63,637 nt of DNA from Alistipes sp. (GTDB taxonomy: Bacteria; Bacteroidota; Bacteroidia; Bacteroidales; Rikenellaceae): contig JAJQCA010000036.1 of the NCBI GenBank assembly GCA_021202985.1, positions 1 to 63,637 on the forward strand, read 5' to 3'. The notes under the pieces were generated by a model. That model was not told the DNA's origin. It saw nothing but the letters and a program-made list of their open reading frames with translations, and did no database searches. Every line of letters begins with the position of its first letter. Position 1 is the stretch's first letter. Shown one piece after another: positions 1-9,047 of the stretch. Position numbers and translations under genes: made by a program.

Positions 1-67
1 TTTTCGTTCTTCCATAGAATGACTTTTTTTGTCAACCTATTTTAGGACGGGACAACAGGAACAAAAA

Positions 68-104
68 GAGAGGACCCCGTAAAAACGGGGTCCTCTCTTT
101 TTTT
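68..104. terminator. Bidirectional terminator after mdh
   Basis: A perfect 13-bp stem (68-80 with 85-97) closes a 4-nt loop. T-rich tracts follow it on both strands (98-104 on plus; the A-run at 62-66 read on minus). It lies just past the mdh stop, so it ends the gcvH-mdh transcript. Confidence 0.85.
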
Positions 105-118
105 ATAATAGAAACGGG

Positions 119-1060
119 TTAGAGAACCCCTATCTCCTTGAGCACGTCGTTGGTCTTGCGGACGGCGGCGGCACTCTCTTCGAACAGGGCTTTTTCCTTG
201 TCGGAAAGTTTGATTTCGAGCACTTTCTCCACACCGTTGCGGCCGATAACGGCCGGTACGCCGATACAGATATCACTCTGGCCGTATTCCCCGTCGAGGC
301 TTACGCACGAGGGAACCACCTTCTTCTGGTCACGCAGGATGGACTCCACCACGTAGGCGGCCGCCGCACCCGGAGCGTACCACGCCGAGGTACCCAGCAG
401 CTTGGTAAGGGTGGCGCCTCCGACCATAGTGTCGGCCACGACCTGCTGCAACACGTCTTCCCCGAGGAACTCCGATACGGGACTGCCCTTGTAAGTGGCT
501 TTGCTCACGAGCGGCACCATGGTGGTATCCCCGTGGCCGCCGATAACCTGGCCTTCGATTTCGTTGATATTCGCATCGAGGGCTTTGCTCAGGTAGCATT
601 TGAAGCGGGCGCTGTCCAGCGCACCGCCCATACCGAAGATCTGGTTGCGGGGCAGGCCGCTTGCCTTGCATGCGAGGTAGGTCATAGTATCCATCGGGTT
701 GCTGACGATGATAACGATGGCCTCCGGCGAATATTTAAGCACACTCTCAACAACGCTCTTTACGATACCGGCGTTGGTACCGATAAGCTCCTCGCGGGTC
801 ATACCCGGCTTGCGAGGGATACCGGAAGTGATGACAACAACGTCGCTGCCGGCAGTCTGGCTGTAATCGCCCGTCACGCCCGTAAGTTTGGTATCGATGT
901 CGAGCAGGGTCTCGGTCTGGAACATATCCAGCACCTTGCCTTCTGCAAGCCCTTCCTTGATGTCGATAAGCACCACTTCGCTCGCCGTCTCCTTGATGGC
1001 AAGCACGTTTGCACAGGTGGCGCCCACATTCCCGGCACCTACCACTGTAACTTTACTCAT
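119..1060 (-). CDS. mdh: Malate dehydrogenase (LDH-like type)
   Basis: NAD-dependent oxidation of malate to oxaloacetate in the cytosol (TCA branch or reverse fumarate pathway). The 313-residue protein has the normal length for the LDH-like MDH class. Visible features are the N-terminal Rossmann motif GAGNVG (residues 8-13), the substrate-binding loop around RKPGMTREEL (about 83-92), the SNPMD stretch, and the catalytic histidine in IGGHGDTTM (about 173). The start codon follows directly on the initiator ATG in front of SKVTVVGAG. It lies 40 nt downstream of gcvH and probably shares its transcript; the terminator at 68-104 ends the unit. Nothing is missing or odd. Confidence 0.96.
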   Translation of the reverse strand: MSKVTVVGAGNVGATCANVLAIKETASEVVLIDIKEGLAEGKVLDMFQTETLLDIDTKLTGVTGDYSQTAGSDVVVITSGIPRKPGMTREELIGTNAGIVKSVVESVLKYSPEAIVIIVSNPMDTMTYLACKASGLPRNQIFGMGGALDSARFKCYLSKALDANINEIEGQVIGGHGDTTMVPLVSKATYKGSPVSEFLGEDVLQQVVADTMVGGATLTKLLGTSAWYAPGAAAAYVVESILRDQKKVVPSCVSLDGEYGQSDICIGVPAVIGRNGVEKVLEIKLSDKEKALFEESAAAVRKTNDVLKEIGVL

Positions 1061-1100
1061 AATTTATATTGTTTTAAAATTAACCTCATCGCAAACGGCC

Positions 1101-1478
1101 CTACCCTATCGTGGCCTGGTAAGCGGCGGCGTCCATCAGGCCGTCAACCTGGCCGGGTTCGCTCATCCTGACCTTAATCATCCAGCCCTCGCCGTAAGGG
1201 TCCTTATTCACCGTATCCGGGGCATCGTTGAGCGCCTCGTTGAACTCGAGTATCTCCCCTCCCACGGGGAGGAACGCATCGGAAACGGTCTTCACCGCCT
1301 CGATCGAACCGAACACCTCTCCCTGCGCAAGCGTCTCGCCGACCGTGGTCACATCGACGAACACAATGTCGCCCAACTGGCTCTGGGCGAAATCCGTTAT
1401 ACCTATTATGGCGATATCGCCCTCTACCTTGACCCATTCGTGGTCGCTCGAATACTTAAGTCCTGACGGGATATTCAT
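1101..1478 (-). CDS. gcvH: Glycine cleavage system H protein
   Basis: Lipoyl carrier that shuttles the aminomethyl group between the P, T and L proteins of the glycine cleavage complex. The 125-residue product begins [15 protein letters not shown], has the hammerhead fold signature [17 protein letters not shown], and carries the lipoylated lysine in [13 protein letters not shown] (about residue 62). A longer reading to 1517 is possible, but an exact Bacteroidetes promoter (1515-1545) places transcription start near 1508, so ATG at 1478 is the likely start. The other gcv genes (P, T) are not in the window. The next gene downstream is mdh. Confidence 0.95.
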   Translation of the reverse strand: MNIPSGLKYSSDHEWVKVEGDIAIIGITDFAQSQLGDIVFVDVTTVGETLAQGEVFGSIEAVKTVSDAFLPVGGEILEFNEALNDAPDTVNKDPYGEGWMIKVRMSEPGQVDGLMDAAAYQATIG

Positions 1479-1514
1479 AGTGATGGATTTTTGTGGTTTT
1501 AAAAATTCCGAACC

Positions 1515-1545
1515 CAAAGTTACGCTTTATTTCCGGACGGGCAAA
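1515..1545 (-). promoter_or_regulatory. gcvH promoter
   Basis: On the minus strand TTTG (1545-1542), a 19-nt spacer and TAACTTTG (1522-1515) match the Bacteroidetes primary sigma consensus exactly. The predicted start near 1508 leaves a leader of about 30 nt before ATG 1478. Confidence 0.8.
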
Positions 1546-1788
1546 CAATACTGTGAATTTTTTAACAGTACCGAGTCCACCGCAGGCCCGTTATTTGCCG
1601 GGCCGTCCAGGAAGCCGCAAGCTGAAATAAACAGGCCGCCCCGGGATGCGCCGCCCCGGCCCGGCCTGCAACCGCCTCGGTGCAGGCCGAAACATGAAAA
1701 GCTGGTCGCACGGTGTGTTAATTTATGTTACCGTGGTGGGTGAACCCGTGTTATTTAGTATTTTTGTAGCTTGATTCGATAAAACCGG
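1546..1788. other. Intergenic, divergent gcvH / SGNH locus
   Basis: No gene is seen. On the plus strand a -7-like element TATTTTTG lies at 1759-1766, 23 nt before the start of the SGNH gene, without a recognisable -33 TTTG. It is the probable promoter of the acylation locus. Confidence 0.45.
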
Positions 1789-3753
1789 ATGCGGGATTAC
1801 ACCAAATATTCATTTTACCTGTCGATACTTGTCGTTATCGGGCTGTTGGGTATCAGCCGCATACCGGCATTCACGGTGGCCGGGGTTAAGTTCAAACGGG
1901 CGAACATAATTTCGGACCTTTACCGCTACGACGACGAAACCGTAACGGACCAGGATGCTGGCCTCAGCCGTGACGATCTCGATTTTATACGCGACATGGA
2001 GGATGCCGCCGACTACGCCACGGAAGGCGACGGGGAAATCCCGGAAGAACCGGCCGCGCCGGCGAACCAGCCGGGCCAGCAGGTGTGGGACTTCAGCGGC
2101 GAATCCGCCACCGCCGCACCGGGCGGCACCCCGGGCGGGGCGGCTATCCAGCTCGACGGCACGACCGTCATAGAGGACTACTCGCCGGACGGGGCCATAC
2201 ACCGTTTCGGGCAGTTGCTGGGCAGTGCCACGGCAACGAGGAACGTTCGTATAGCATTCCTCGGCGACTCGTTTATCGAGGGCGACATAATTACGGCCGA
2301 TGTACGGGAACAGCTCCAGGATATGTACGGCGGGCAGGGTGTCGGGTTCGTAGCCCTGGCATCAATCACGGCCGAGTACCGCCCGACGGTTAGGCATACC
2401 TTCCGCGGGTGGAAAGACTACCTGCTTGCCAACAAAAAAAACGTACCCGAAAGTTACAGCGACCGCTTCTACGTTTCCGGGATTATCTCCGCCCCGGTCA
2501 ACGACGCCTGGTCGCAATATGAGACCACCACCTACCGAAAACATATAGGGGATGTTCCCGTCGTGAGGTTCTTTTACAGCTCGGCGGTGCCGGCCGATAT
2601 CCGGTTCAGGGTGAACGAAGTGCACGAGCGGTCGTTCCCGGCCGATTCTTCGGGGGTCGTTCAGCAAATAAATATTTCGGGGTCGGGGATTAAGAAGGTA
2701 AACGTGTCGGTGCCTGCGACGGAAGGATTCGCCGGGTACGGCGTCAGCCTCGAGGGTCGCAATGGAGTGCTGGTGGACAACTACTCTATCCGCAGCAGTA
2801 CCGGCCTGTCGCTATTCGGCACGTCGGCGGCACTAAATTCCGCCATGAACAGGATGCTGGGCTACGACCTTATCGTGCTCCAGTACGGACTTAACATTAT
2901 GAGCGCGGATGTGACCGGGTACACAAGCTATGGCGAGCAGTTCCGGAACCTTATCAACTATATTAAGCGGTGTTTCCCGTCGGCGGCCATTATCGTAATG
3001 GGCGTGGGCGACCGGAGTATGCAGTCCGGCGGCGAGTTCGTTACCATGCCGGCCGTGCCGGCTATGGTCCGCGAGCAGCGCTCGGCCGCTCAGGATTGCG
3101 GCGTGGCGTTCTGGAACACTTACCAGGCCATAGGCGGTTACAACAGCATGCGGCGTTTCGCCGAGTGGGGTTGGGCCGCCAAAGACTATACCCACCTGAG
3201 CTTCAGCGGCGGTAGGAAAATTGCTACCGAGTTTGTCAAAGCCCTCGAATACGCGCGGCTGAACGCTTTCAGCCCGTCCGGTGATGAGGAGGAAGAGGAC
3301 GGGGCAGAGCTGCCTGCTCATTACATCCCGTCCATCCCGGCACCGGCCGAATCCCTGCCGGCGGATACCGCGGGAGCGGTTCGGGATGATGCCGGCGTTC
3401 AGGGAGACGTGTCCGACTGGAATTTCGACGACACCGATTCGGAAACGGCCGGAACCGGGGACGATGCAGCCTCCAATTACGGCGAAAATACGGACACCGG
3501 AACGGAAAGCCCGGAACAGAAGGCCGGTAGCGACATCGAAGGCGATGGCTCTGCTATCGGGGAGGAAAACGGCAGCGCCCGAGACGACGGAAAGAGCGGT
3601 GGAGACGGTAAGGAAAATGGCGGGGATGATGGCGGTAATACCGGCCATGAACCCGCGGCATCCGGAAATGAGCCGGCCGACCAGCCGGATAGAGCCATCC
3701 CGGAGCCGGGTTACGCGGAAACGGAAGGAACCGGTATCGATAAGCTTCCGTAA
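1789..3753 (+). CDS. SGNH/GDSL hydrolase-like protein, acidic tail
   Basis: First gene of an acylation locus. A single N-terminal hydrophobic segment (about residues 8-25) anchors or exports it. The SGNH fold is marked by block I IAFLGDSFIEGD (Ser about 159), LQYGLNIM in the block III position, and the Asp-x-x-His pair DYTHLS (about 466-469). Such proteins next to an MBOAT membrane acyltransferase act as periplasmic O-acyl transferase or esterase partners (AlgJ/AlgX, PatB type; family knowledge). The last 150 residues or so are a Gly/Glu/Asp/Ser-rich disordered tail. A second SGNH gene and an MBOAT gene follow on the same strand. The acceptor is unknown: surface polysaccharide or peptidoglycan are candidates. 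Confidence 0.75.
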   Translation: MRDYTKYSFYLSILVVIGLLGISRIPAFTVAGVKFKRANIISDLYRYDDETVTDQDAGLSRDDLDFIRDMEDAADYATEGDGEIPEEPAAPANQPGQQVWDFSGESATAAPGGTPGGAAIQLDGTTVIEDYSPDGAIHRFGQLLGSATATRNVRIAFLGDSFIEGDIITADVREQLQDMYGGQGVGFVALASITAEYRPTVRHTFRGWKDYLLANKKNVPESYSDRFYVSGIISAPVNDAWSQYETTTYRKHIGDVPVVRFFYSSAVPADIRFRVNEVHERSFPADSSGVVQQINISGSGIKKVNVSVPATEGFAGYGVSLEGRNGVLVDNYSIRSSTGLSLFGTSAALNSAMNRMLGYDLIVLQYGLNIMSADVTGYTSYGEQFRNLINYIKRCFPSAAIIVMGVGDRSMQSGGEFVTMPAVPAMVREQRSAAQDCGVAFWNTYQAIGGYNSMRRFAEWGWAAKDYTHLSFSGGRKIATEFVKALEYARLNAFSPSGDEEEEDGAELPAHYIPSIPAPAESLPADTAGAVRDDAGVQGDVSDWNFDDTDSETAGTGDDAASNYGENTDTGTESPEQKAGSDIEGDGSAIGEENGSARDDGKSGGDGKENGGDDGGNTGHEPAASGNEPADQPDRAIPEPGYAETEGTGIDKLP

Positions 3754-4090
3754 GACGGCACGGGCGAGGCCATGGACGGAAATTAGAATTAGTCATTTTT
3801 CGGATCGATTCCGGGGATATTACAGGCTGACTAAGTTGTAAATTCGTACCCGAAAACTGAAAGCGTAGCGGCAACAGCAATCGGAACCGTCAGGGGGCAT
3901 GTCGGGCCGGAGGGAAGTTCGGGCACTCCGAATGAGTAAGGGCAGCAGGTCGGAATGCAGTCGACTCCGACTCAGTAAGGGCCATTAGGTCGGAATTCGG
4001 TCGACTCCGAATCAGTAAACGCGCAGGTTCGACACGATGTTATGAAAAAATACCCGGTTCGGCACCGGTAAAAAGAGAAATAAAGTAACA
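3754..4090. other. Intergenic between the two SGNH genes
   Basis: A 337-bp gap without a credible gene. It contains the 40-bp imperfect tandem repeats described separately and no clear terminator or TAnnTTTG promoter, so the downstream gene may be read from upstream. Confidence 0.5.
3908..4027. repeat. 40-bp imperfect tandem repeats (about 3 copies)
   Basis: Two well-conserved units begin at 3948 and 3988 (shared elements GGTCGGAAT, GTCGACTCCGA, TCAGTAA) and a more diverged unit precedes them from about 3908. The period of 40 is not a multiple of three, there is no unique spacer, and it lies between two same-strand genes, so it is a non-coding repeat. Confidence 0.75.
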
Positions 4091-5518
4091 ATGACCATTA
4101 CGGTGGATAAGAGGAAATTCCTTATACCATGTATCCTGCTCGTTGCGGGGACGGCCCTTTTCGGGGCTATCTCACCCGTCGGACGCGGCGGTGCGGAAGT
4201 CGAAGACCGCACTCCCGGCGATTCCGTAGCCGCAGTGCCGCGCGTGGTATTCGAAGAGGCTCTGGCAGAACTGGTAAACGACAGCCTGAACGTTGTCGTG
4301 GACAGGGACGGCGCTCTTCACCCGTTTTTGGAAAAACTGACAGCGCTTCGCGAGGGCAAAAGCGGAGTGGTCAACATCCTGCATATTGGCGATTCGCACG
4401 TACAGGCCGGGTTCTGGGACGACCGAATGAGGGAGCATTTCTTCCGCGACTTCGGGAACGCGGGCCGTGGACTCATCCTGCCACACAGGCTGACAGGAAC
4501 CAACGAGCCGCGCGACTATTATATACGCACCGGCGTCGGGTATGAAGGCCACCGTACTACCTCCAATCAGAGCGGCGGTAAACTGGGTTTCACGGGTACC
4601 GGTGTGGTTTTCACAGGCGGAGCGCCGGACGTGGAGATTTGGCACAAAGGCGGTTTCGACGCCGTGACGGTGCACCACCATCCTGCTGCGCCGTTCCTCG
4701 CCCCGCCCGATTCACTGCTGCTGGATATGCAGTGCGCGATGGGCGATACGCAGTACAGCACCACCTACTACCTCGGCCGGACGGTCGACACGCTCCGGAT
4801 GGAAGCACTGTTCGCCCCGGCTGACTACGTACCGCTCTACTACGGGTTCACCCTGCATGGCGGTCCGTCAGGGGTTATGTATCATGCCGTGGGAGCCAAC
4901 AGCGCCGCCTTCGAGCATTTCGAGCGACAGACCACCATCCCCGACGGAGGGGCTGCCGCTGTACTTCCAGACCTGATAATCGTATCGCTCGGTACCAATA
5001 ACTGTTTCGGCCGTAATTACCGGAGCGGCGCCCTGCGTCTGGTGGTCGAAAGGTTCTTCGGAGCTATGGCCGAAAACTACCCGGGCATTCCCGTGCTGGT
5101 GACCACGCCGCGGGAGAGCTGCAACCTGTCCGGTGGCCGGCGCGTACCCAATCCCAATATCGAGGATGCGGTTGCCGTAATCCGGGAATCGGCGCAGGAA
5201 GCCGGGTTCGCCTACTGGGACCTTTACAACGCCGCCGGAGGTCGCGGCATAGCAGAGACATGGTACGGTATGAAGTTATCGGGGCGCGACCGGATACACC
5301 TCACCGAGTCGGGATACCGCCTGGTCGGAGATATGCTTTACGACGCCCTTATAAAATATTACAACAGCTATATATCGGTACCGGAAGATATCCGTGCGCG
5401 GGTAAATGTCCTCCGTCCGGGCAGTGCACCGGTACGGGACCCGTACGACAGCTTCCGGCGGTACAGCCGGCTGTTGGCCGCCGGAGACCTTTACCGTATT
5501 AGCCGGGACCTGATTTAG
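4091..5518 (+). CDS. SGNH/GDSL family protein (acylation locus)
   Basis: Second SGNH protein of the locus, 475 residues with one N-terminal membrane segment or signal (about residues 10-28). Motifs are NILHIGDSHVQAGFW (GDS block, Ser about 101), IVSLGTNN (GxxN-like block III) and the catalytic DRIHLTESGY (Asp/His about 400-403). The GDSH rather than GDSL form is common in periplasmic acetyltransferase partners of MBOAT proteins (family knowledge). It ends 15 nt before the MBOAT gene, so the two are co-transcribed. It probably takes acyl groups exported by the MBOAT protein and places them on an envelope glycan, or removes them. The substrate cannot be told from sequence. Confidence 0.78.
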   Translation: MTITVDKRKFLIPCILLVAGTALFGAISPVGRGGAEVEDRTPGDSVAAVPRVVFEEALAELVNDSLNVVVDRDGALHPFLEKLTALREGKSGVVNILHIGDSHVQAGFWDDRMREHFFRDFGNAGRGLILPHRLTGTNEPRDYYIRTGVGYEGHRTTSNQSGGKLGFTGTGVVFTGGAPDVEIWHKGGFDAVTVHHHPAAPFLAPPDSLLLDMQCAMGDTQYSTTYYLGRTVDTLRMEALFAPADYVPLYYGFTLHGGPSGVMYHAVGANSAAFEHFERQTTIPDGGAAAVLPDLIIVSLGTNNCFGRNYRSGALRLVVERFFGAMAENYPGIPVLVTTPRESCNLSGGRRVPNPNIEDAVAVIRESAQEAGFAYWDLYNAAGGRGIAETWYGMKLSGRDRIHLTESGYRLVGDMLYDALIKYYNSYISVPEDIRARVNVLRPGSAPVRDPYDSFRRYSRLLAAGDLYRISRDLI

Positions 5519-5849
5519 ACACCCCCAACGAAAATGCTGACCCGAACGATAAAAAATATAATAATAGTCCTCTCCGCACTGGTGCTGTCTGTTACCGTCG
5601 CCCAAATTGCACGGGCCGGAAATACGGACGGTATTTTAGGGGAATTAATCGGAACGTACGCGGGGAAAGATATTGCTTGGGCGGACACTACTCGGGAAGC
5701 AGGCAATGCCGGGGTAGCAGACATTACTTCAGGGGCGGTCATTGCCGGGGAAGTAGTACATGCGGAGGAGGTTGTCATTGCCGGGGAAGCCGTCACAGAC
5801 AAAGGGGAAGACGGTCCCGCAGGAACGGACATTCACGGGGAAGCAGTCC

Positions 5850-6085
5850 ATGCGGAGGAAGCGGACATTCCCGCAGAGGCGAACACAGCCGTAGGAGCGG
5901 GCATTCACGGGCAAGTGATCATTCCCGCAGAGGCAAACACTGCCGTAGGATTAAACATTACCGGGGAAGAAGGCATTACCGTAGTGGCTAATACTGCCGT
6001 AAGGGCAAACGTTGCCGGGGAGTCAGGCATTACAGCAGGGGCAAACAATCCCGTAACAGCAGACATTACCGGAGAAGCGGAGGCT
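5850..6085 (+). repeat. 54-bp tandem repeats within the MBOAT gene
   Basis: Units recur at exactly 54 bp: equivalent positions are 5879, 5933, 5987 and 6041 (each a version of GCAAACACTGCCGTA). Diverged versions extend left to about 5700. In protein this is an 18-residue unit ending ANTAV, located between the N-terminal signal-like helix and the first MBOAT membrane helix. Confidence 0.85.
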
Positions 6086-7174
6086 GGCTTGACCGGGGAT
6101 ACGGGCCCGGCCGGGGATACGATACCTGTTGCGGAGGCCGACGGCCTCGGAGAACCGGCCGTCGAAAAGACCCTAATCGAAAAAATACAAGCCATCGTAT
6201 CCTACGACCCCGCCGCACCCATGATATTCAGCAGCGGGTTGTTCCTTTTCCTGTTCGCGGGCTTCACGTTATTCTACGGGTTTTTCCGGCGCAAACCGGT
6301 CGGAAGGATGGTCTATATTCTGCTATTCTCGCTCTACTTCTATTACAAGTCCAGCGGCCTTTACTTCCTGCTTGTGCTGCTGGTCGCCACTACCGACTTT
6401 ATGCTCGGTCTCTGGATGGGACGGACGGAAAACCGAAAACTACGCAAGACCTTGCTTTGGCTCAGCATCTTAATCGACCTCGGACTGTTGGGGTACTTCA
6501 AATACACCAATTTCTTTATCGGGATTGCTAACGACCTGTTCGGCAAAGGATTCCTCGACTTTCAGAACATTTTCCTCCCGGTTGGGATTTCGTTCTTTAT
6601 TTTCCAGTCGATTAGCTACACCATCGATATCTACCGGAGGCGGATAGAGCCACTTACCTGCTGGCTTGATTATGCGTTTTATCTCTCGTTCTTCCCGCAA
6701 CTTGTCGCCGGGCCGATTGTGAGGGCTCGCGACTTCATACCGCAGATACGGCAGAACCCACTGGTCGTAACCCGCGGGATGTTCGGTACGGGGGTCTTCC
6801 TCATCGCCACCGGCCTGTTCAAAAAGGCGGTAATTTCGGATTATATCAGCCTTAATTTCGTCGACCGGATTTTCGACGCACCGTTGCTTTACAGCGGTTT
6901 CGAGAACCTTATGGGAGTCTACGGTTATGCCCTGCAGATTTACTGCGACTTTTCGGGCTACTCCGATATGGCCATCGGGATTGCTCTAATCCTCGGCTTC
7001 CGGTTCAACCGCAACTTCGACTCGCCGTATAAGTCCGCTACCATAACCGAATTCTGGCGCCGCTGGCATATCTCCCTATCGAGCTGGCTCAAAGACTATC
7101 TCTACATTTCACTCGGGGGTAACCGCAAAGGCAAAGTACGGACCTACCTCAACCTGATGATAACCATGCTCCTT

Positions 7175-7181
7175 GGGGGGG
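7175..7181 (+). other. Run of seven G at the MBOAT frame break
   Basis: Six G would read Leu-Gly-Gly-Leu-Trp-His-Gly, the family's catalytic block. The seventh G shifts the frame immediately before that histidine. Confidence 0.9.
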
Positions 7182-7673
7182 CTATGGCACGGTGCGGCAT
7201 TGAGGTTCGTTTTCTGGGGAGCGTTGCACGGCGTGTCGCTGGCTGTACATAAATTCCTGATGGGAATTTTCCCGGCTATGAAACCCGAAGGCGGTGAAAT
7301 GAAGCGCATCTGGCGCGTGCTTGGCATCGTATTCACGTTCCACCTGGTCTGCTTCGGCTGGATATTCTTCCGCGCCCCGGACACCGGAACGGCCTACGCA
7401 GTTATCGGCCGTATAGCCGGCGGCCTCAACTGGCAAATCATACCCGGCGTTATAACCGGTTACGCCGGTGTATTCACACTGATAGCCATCGGTTACCTGC
7501 TGCACTTCACCTCCGAGAAGATGGAAACGGCCGCTACCCGCAAAGTAGCGAACATGCCTCTATGGGGTCACGCCCTTCTCCTGATAGCCGTTATATGGAT
7601 TGTGATGCAGATAAAATCTGCCGGCATCCAGCCTTTCATCTATTTCCAGTTCTGATCTAATCGCAAGGGTTTA

Positions 7674-7796
7674 CAACCATTCATAGCTACGACCTTATCC
7701 GACGGCAGAGTATACAACCGCTCTTAGCTACGACCTTATCTGACGGCAGGGTCTACACCCGTTCATAGCTACGACCTTATCCGGCGGCAGGACCAT
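7674..7796. repeat. 41-bp tandem repeats after the MBOAT gene (3 copies)
   Basis: Units begin at 7674, 7715 and 7756, each with the core TAGCTACGACCTTATC and CGGCAG. The period of 41 is not a multiple of three and there are no unique spacers. The length resembles the 40-bp repeats at 3908-4027 though the sequence differs. Confidence 0.85.
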
Positions 7797-7929
7797 ACCA
7801 CCCTCCCCTCTTTCCGCCTGTCCTACTGCCGCGGCATCCGGCCGGAATCCCTCAACGTGAAGCCTCGGACCCGGTATTAAATGAGGAACGGACACACGGT
7901 GAGGCTATCCGGCAATCTACCGATATAAT

Positions 7930-7967
7930 AAAAAGAGTCGCGGCCCATTGGGACCGCGGCTCTTTGT
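7930..7967 (-). terminator. Terminator of the ExbB/ExbD operon
   Basis: GC-rich imperfect hairpin (arms about 7932-7945 and 7950-7964) followed on the minus strand by a T-run (A-run at 7930-7935). It sits 16 nt past the last exbD stop. The interval 7797-7929 holds no recognisable feature. Confidence 0.7.
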
Positions 7968-7982
7968 GAGGTAGGACGGGCT

Positions 7983-8450
7983 TTAAAGGCCCTTATTCGC
8001 AGCGTAACTAATCTTAAGGGCGTTTGCACGGCGAAGCTCCTGCTTCACGTCCGTAATAACACCCATCAGGGTTGTCCTGTCCGCTTTGATGGAAACGGTC
8101 ATCGCCGCGCGGTCTGCTTCCGAAAGTTTATCCCTTTCGGAGGCGATGAATTCCAAAATGTCCTGAGTAGTCTTGTAGCTGTCGTTGAGCTGGATACGCG
8201 GAGCGGTACCGAACTGCGCGCGTAACGCGGCGGTCGACGGTTCCCCGATTTGTATATAGCTCACGAGCTGCTTCTTCTCTAATTTCTGAACCTCCGTAGC
8301 ATCGGGCAACTGGAACCTTACGAGAAGGTCTTGTTCCCTCATGGTAGTCGCAATCATAAAGAAGAAGAGGATCATGAAAATAATATCCGGTAGCGAAGAG
8401 GTGGAAATAGCTCCTATTTCCTTACCTCCTTTTTTCTTCATTACTGCCAT
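7983..8450 (-). CDS. exbD: ExbD/TolR family biopolymer transporter
   Basis: Inner-membrane proton-channel partner that, with ExbB, energises TonB or Tol. 155 residues with one N-terminal helix and a periplasmic domain. The proton-relay aspartate is in SSLPDIIFMILFFFMIATT (about residue 22), after a basic, Lys-rich cytoplasmic leader. It is the second of two exbD genes, 1 nt after the first, and is followed by the operon terminator. Two different ExbD proteins per operon are usual in Bacteroidetes and may form a hetero-dimer in the ExbB pentamer (inference). Confidence 0.9.
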   Translation of the reverse strand: MAVMKKKGGKEIGAISTSSLPDIIFMILFFFMIATTMREQDLLVRFQLPDATEVQKLEKKQLVSYIQIGEPSTAALRAQFGTAPRIQLNDSYKTTQDILEFIASERDKLSEADRAAMTVSIKADRTTLMGVITDVKQELRRANALKISYAANKGL

Positions 8451-8451
8451 A

Positions 8452-9030
8452 CTATCTTCCTCCTTCTATGTTACGCGGTTCTGCCTCCGATATTTTCGAA
8501 GGTACGGCCTTCGTAATGATCTGGCGCTGGTCTTCCGGAAGGTCGAGGAACTTCTTACCCCATTTTGCCATCGAGACTTCGTCGCGGATTTCGTTCACGG
8601 CACGTGTGAGTTCGTTCTGTACCTGTATATAGGTATCATAACTCGTACCGCGGTCGTTCTGCAACGATATCACACCCTGACTGACGGGATATTGTCCGTA
8701 ACCTTCTATTTCCTGCATTTCTTTTTCCGGAAGGTTCTCATCGTCATACACATTCAGGATAAAGTCTTTGGCCTTGTCTTTCAACTGCGTTATATCGATC
8801 ACCTCGCCTCCTGCGTTGATCTGGTTGAACCTGTTGACAAAAACCAGCATAATATTACGCTGCTTGATGTCGACCTCCGTGTCGGGGTTCTCCGCGATAG
8901 GCGGAAGCACCCTTTGCAGACCGGTGTCAACGTTCATCGTTGTGGCCACGAGGAAAAAGATAAGCAGAAGGAAAGCGATGTCGGCCATCGACCCCGCATT
9001 GACTTCCTGTACTTTTCTTTTACTTGCCAT
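8452..9030 (-). CDS. exbD: ExbD/TolR family biopolymer transporter
   Basis: First of two exbD genes in the operon. 192 residues: a short basic start (MASKRKVQEVN), one helix with the essential aspartate in SMADIAFLLLIFFLVATT (about residue 17), and a longer periplasmic domain than its neighbour. It lies 17 nt after the small membrane protein and abuts the second exbD, so translation is probably coupled. It works with ExbB to drive TonB-dependent receptors such as those at 32.2-35.5 kb and 43.1-45.4 kb; no tonB gene is visible here. Confidence 0.9.
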   Translation of the reverse strand: MASKRKVQEVNAGSMADIAFLLLIFFLVATTMNVDTGLQRVLPPIAENPDTEVDIKQRNIMLVFVNRFNQINAGGEVIDITQLKDKAKDFILNVYDDENLPEKEMQEIEGYGQYPVSQGVISLQNDRGTSYDTYIQVQNELTRAVNEIRDEVSMAKWGKKFLDLPEDQRQIITKAVPSKISEAEPRNIEGGR

Positions 9031-9047
9031 ATTAGGACTTGGTAACC

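Larger units (their letters stand above)
5534..7655 (+). pseudogene. MBOAT O-acyltransferase, frameshifted at poly-G
   Basis: Membrane-bound O-acyltransferase of the AlgI/DltB/PatA type, which moves acyl groups across the membrane. The first frame (5534-7252) gives a signal-like helix (about 10-28), a hydrophilic repeat region (about 45-190), then a polytopic domain with the conserved TEFWRRWHISLSSWLKDYL. After L-G-G at 7175-7181 it runs into unrelated sequence. The missing part, starting GGLWHGA with the catalytic His (codon 7188-7190), continues one frame over to 7655 with three or more membrane helices. Removing one G from the run of seven restores a full protein of about 706 residues. It may be a true phase-variable or slippage site, a decayed gene, or a sequencing error. 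The two SGNH genes upstream are its likely periplasmic partners. Confidence 0.82.

Noticed and set aside
1479-1517. Longer GcvH reading starting at 1517
   Set aside because: It would start inside the promoter and adds residues not found in GcvH proteins.
3908-4027. Possible CRISPR array
   Set aside because: Units abut each other without unique spacers and there are no cas genes. The same applies to 7674-7796.
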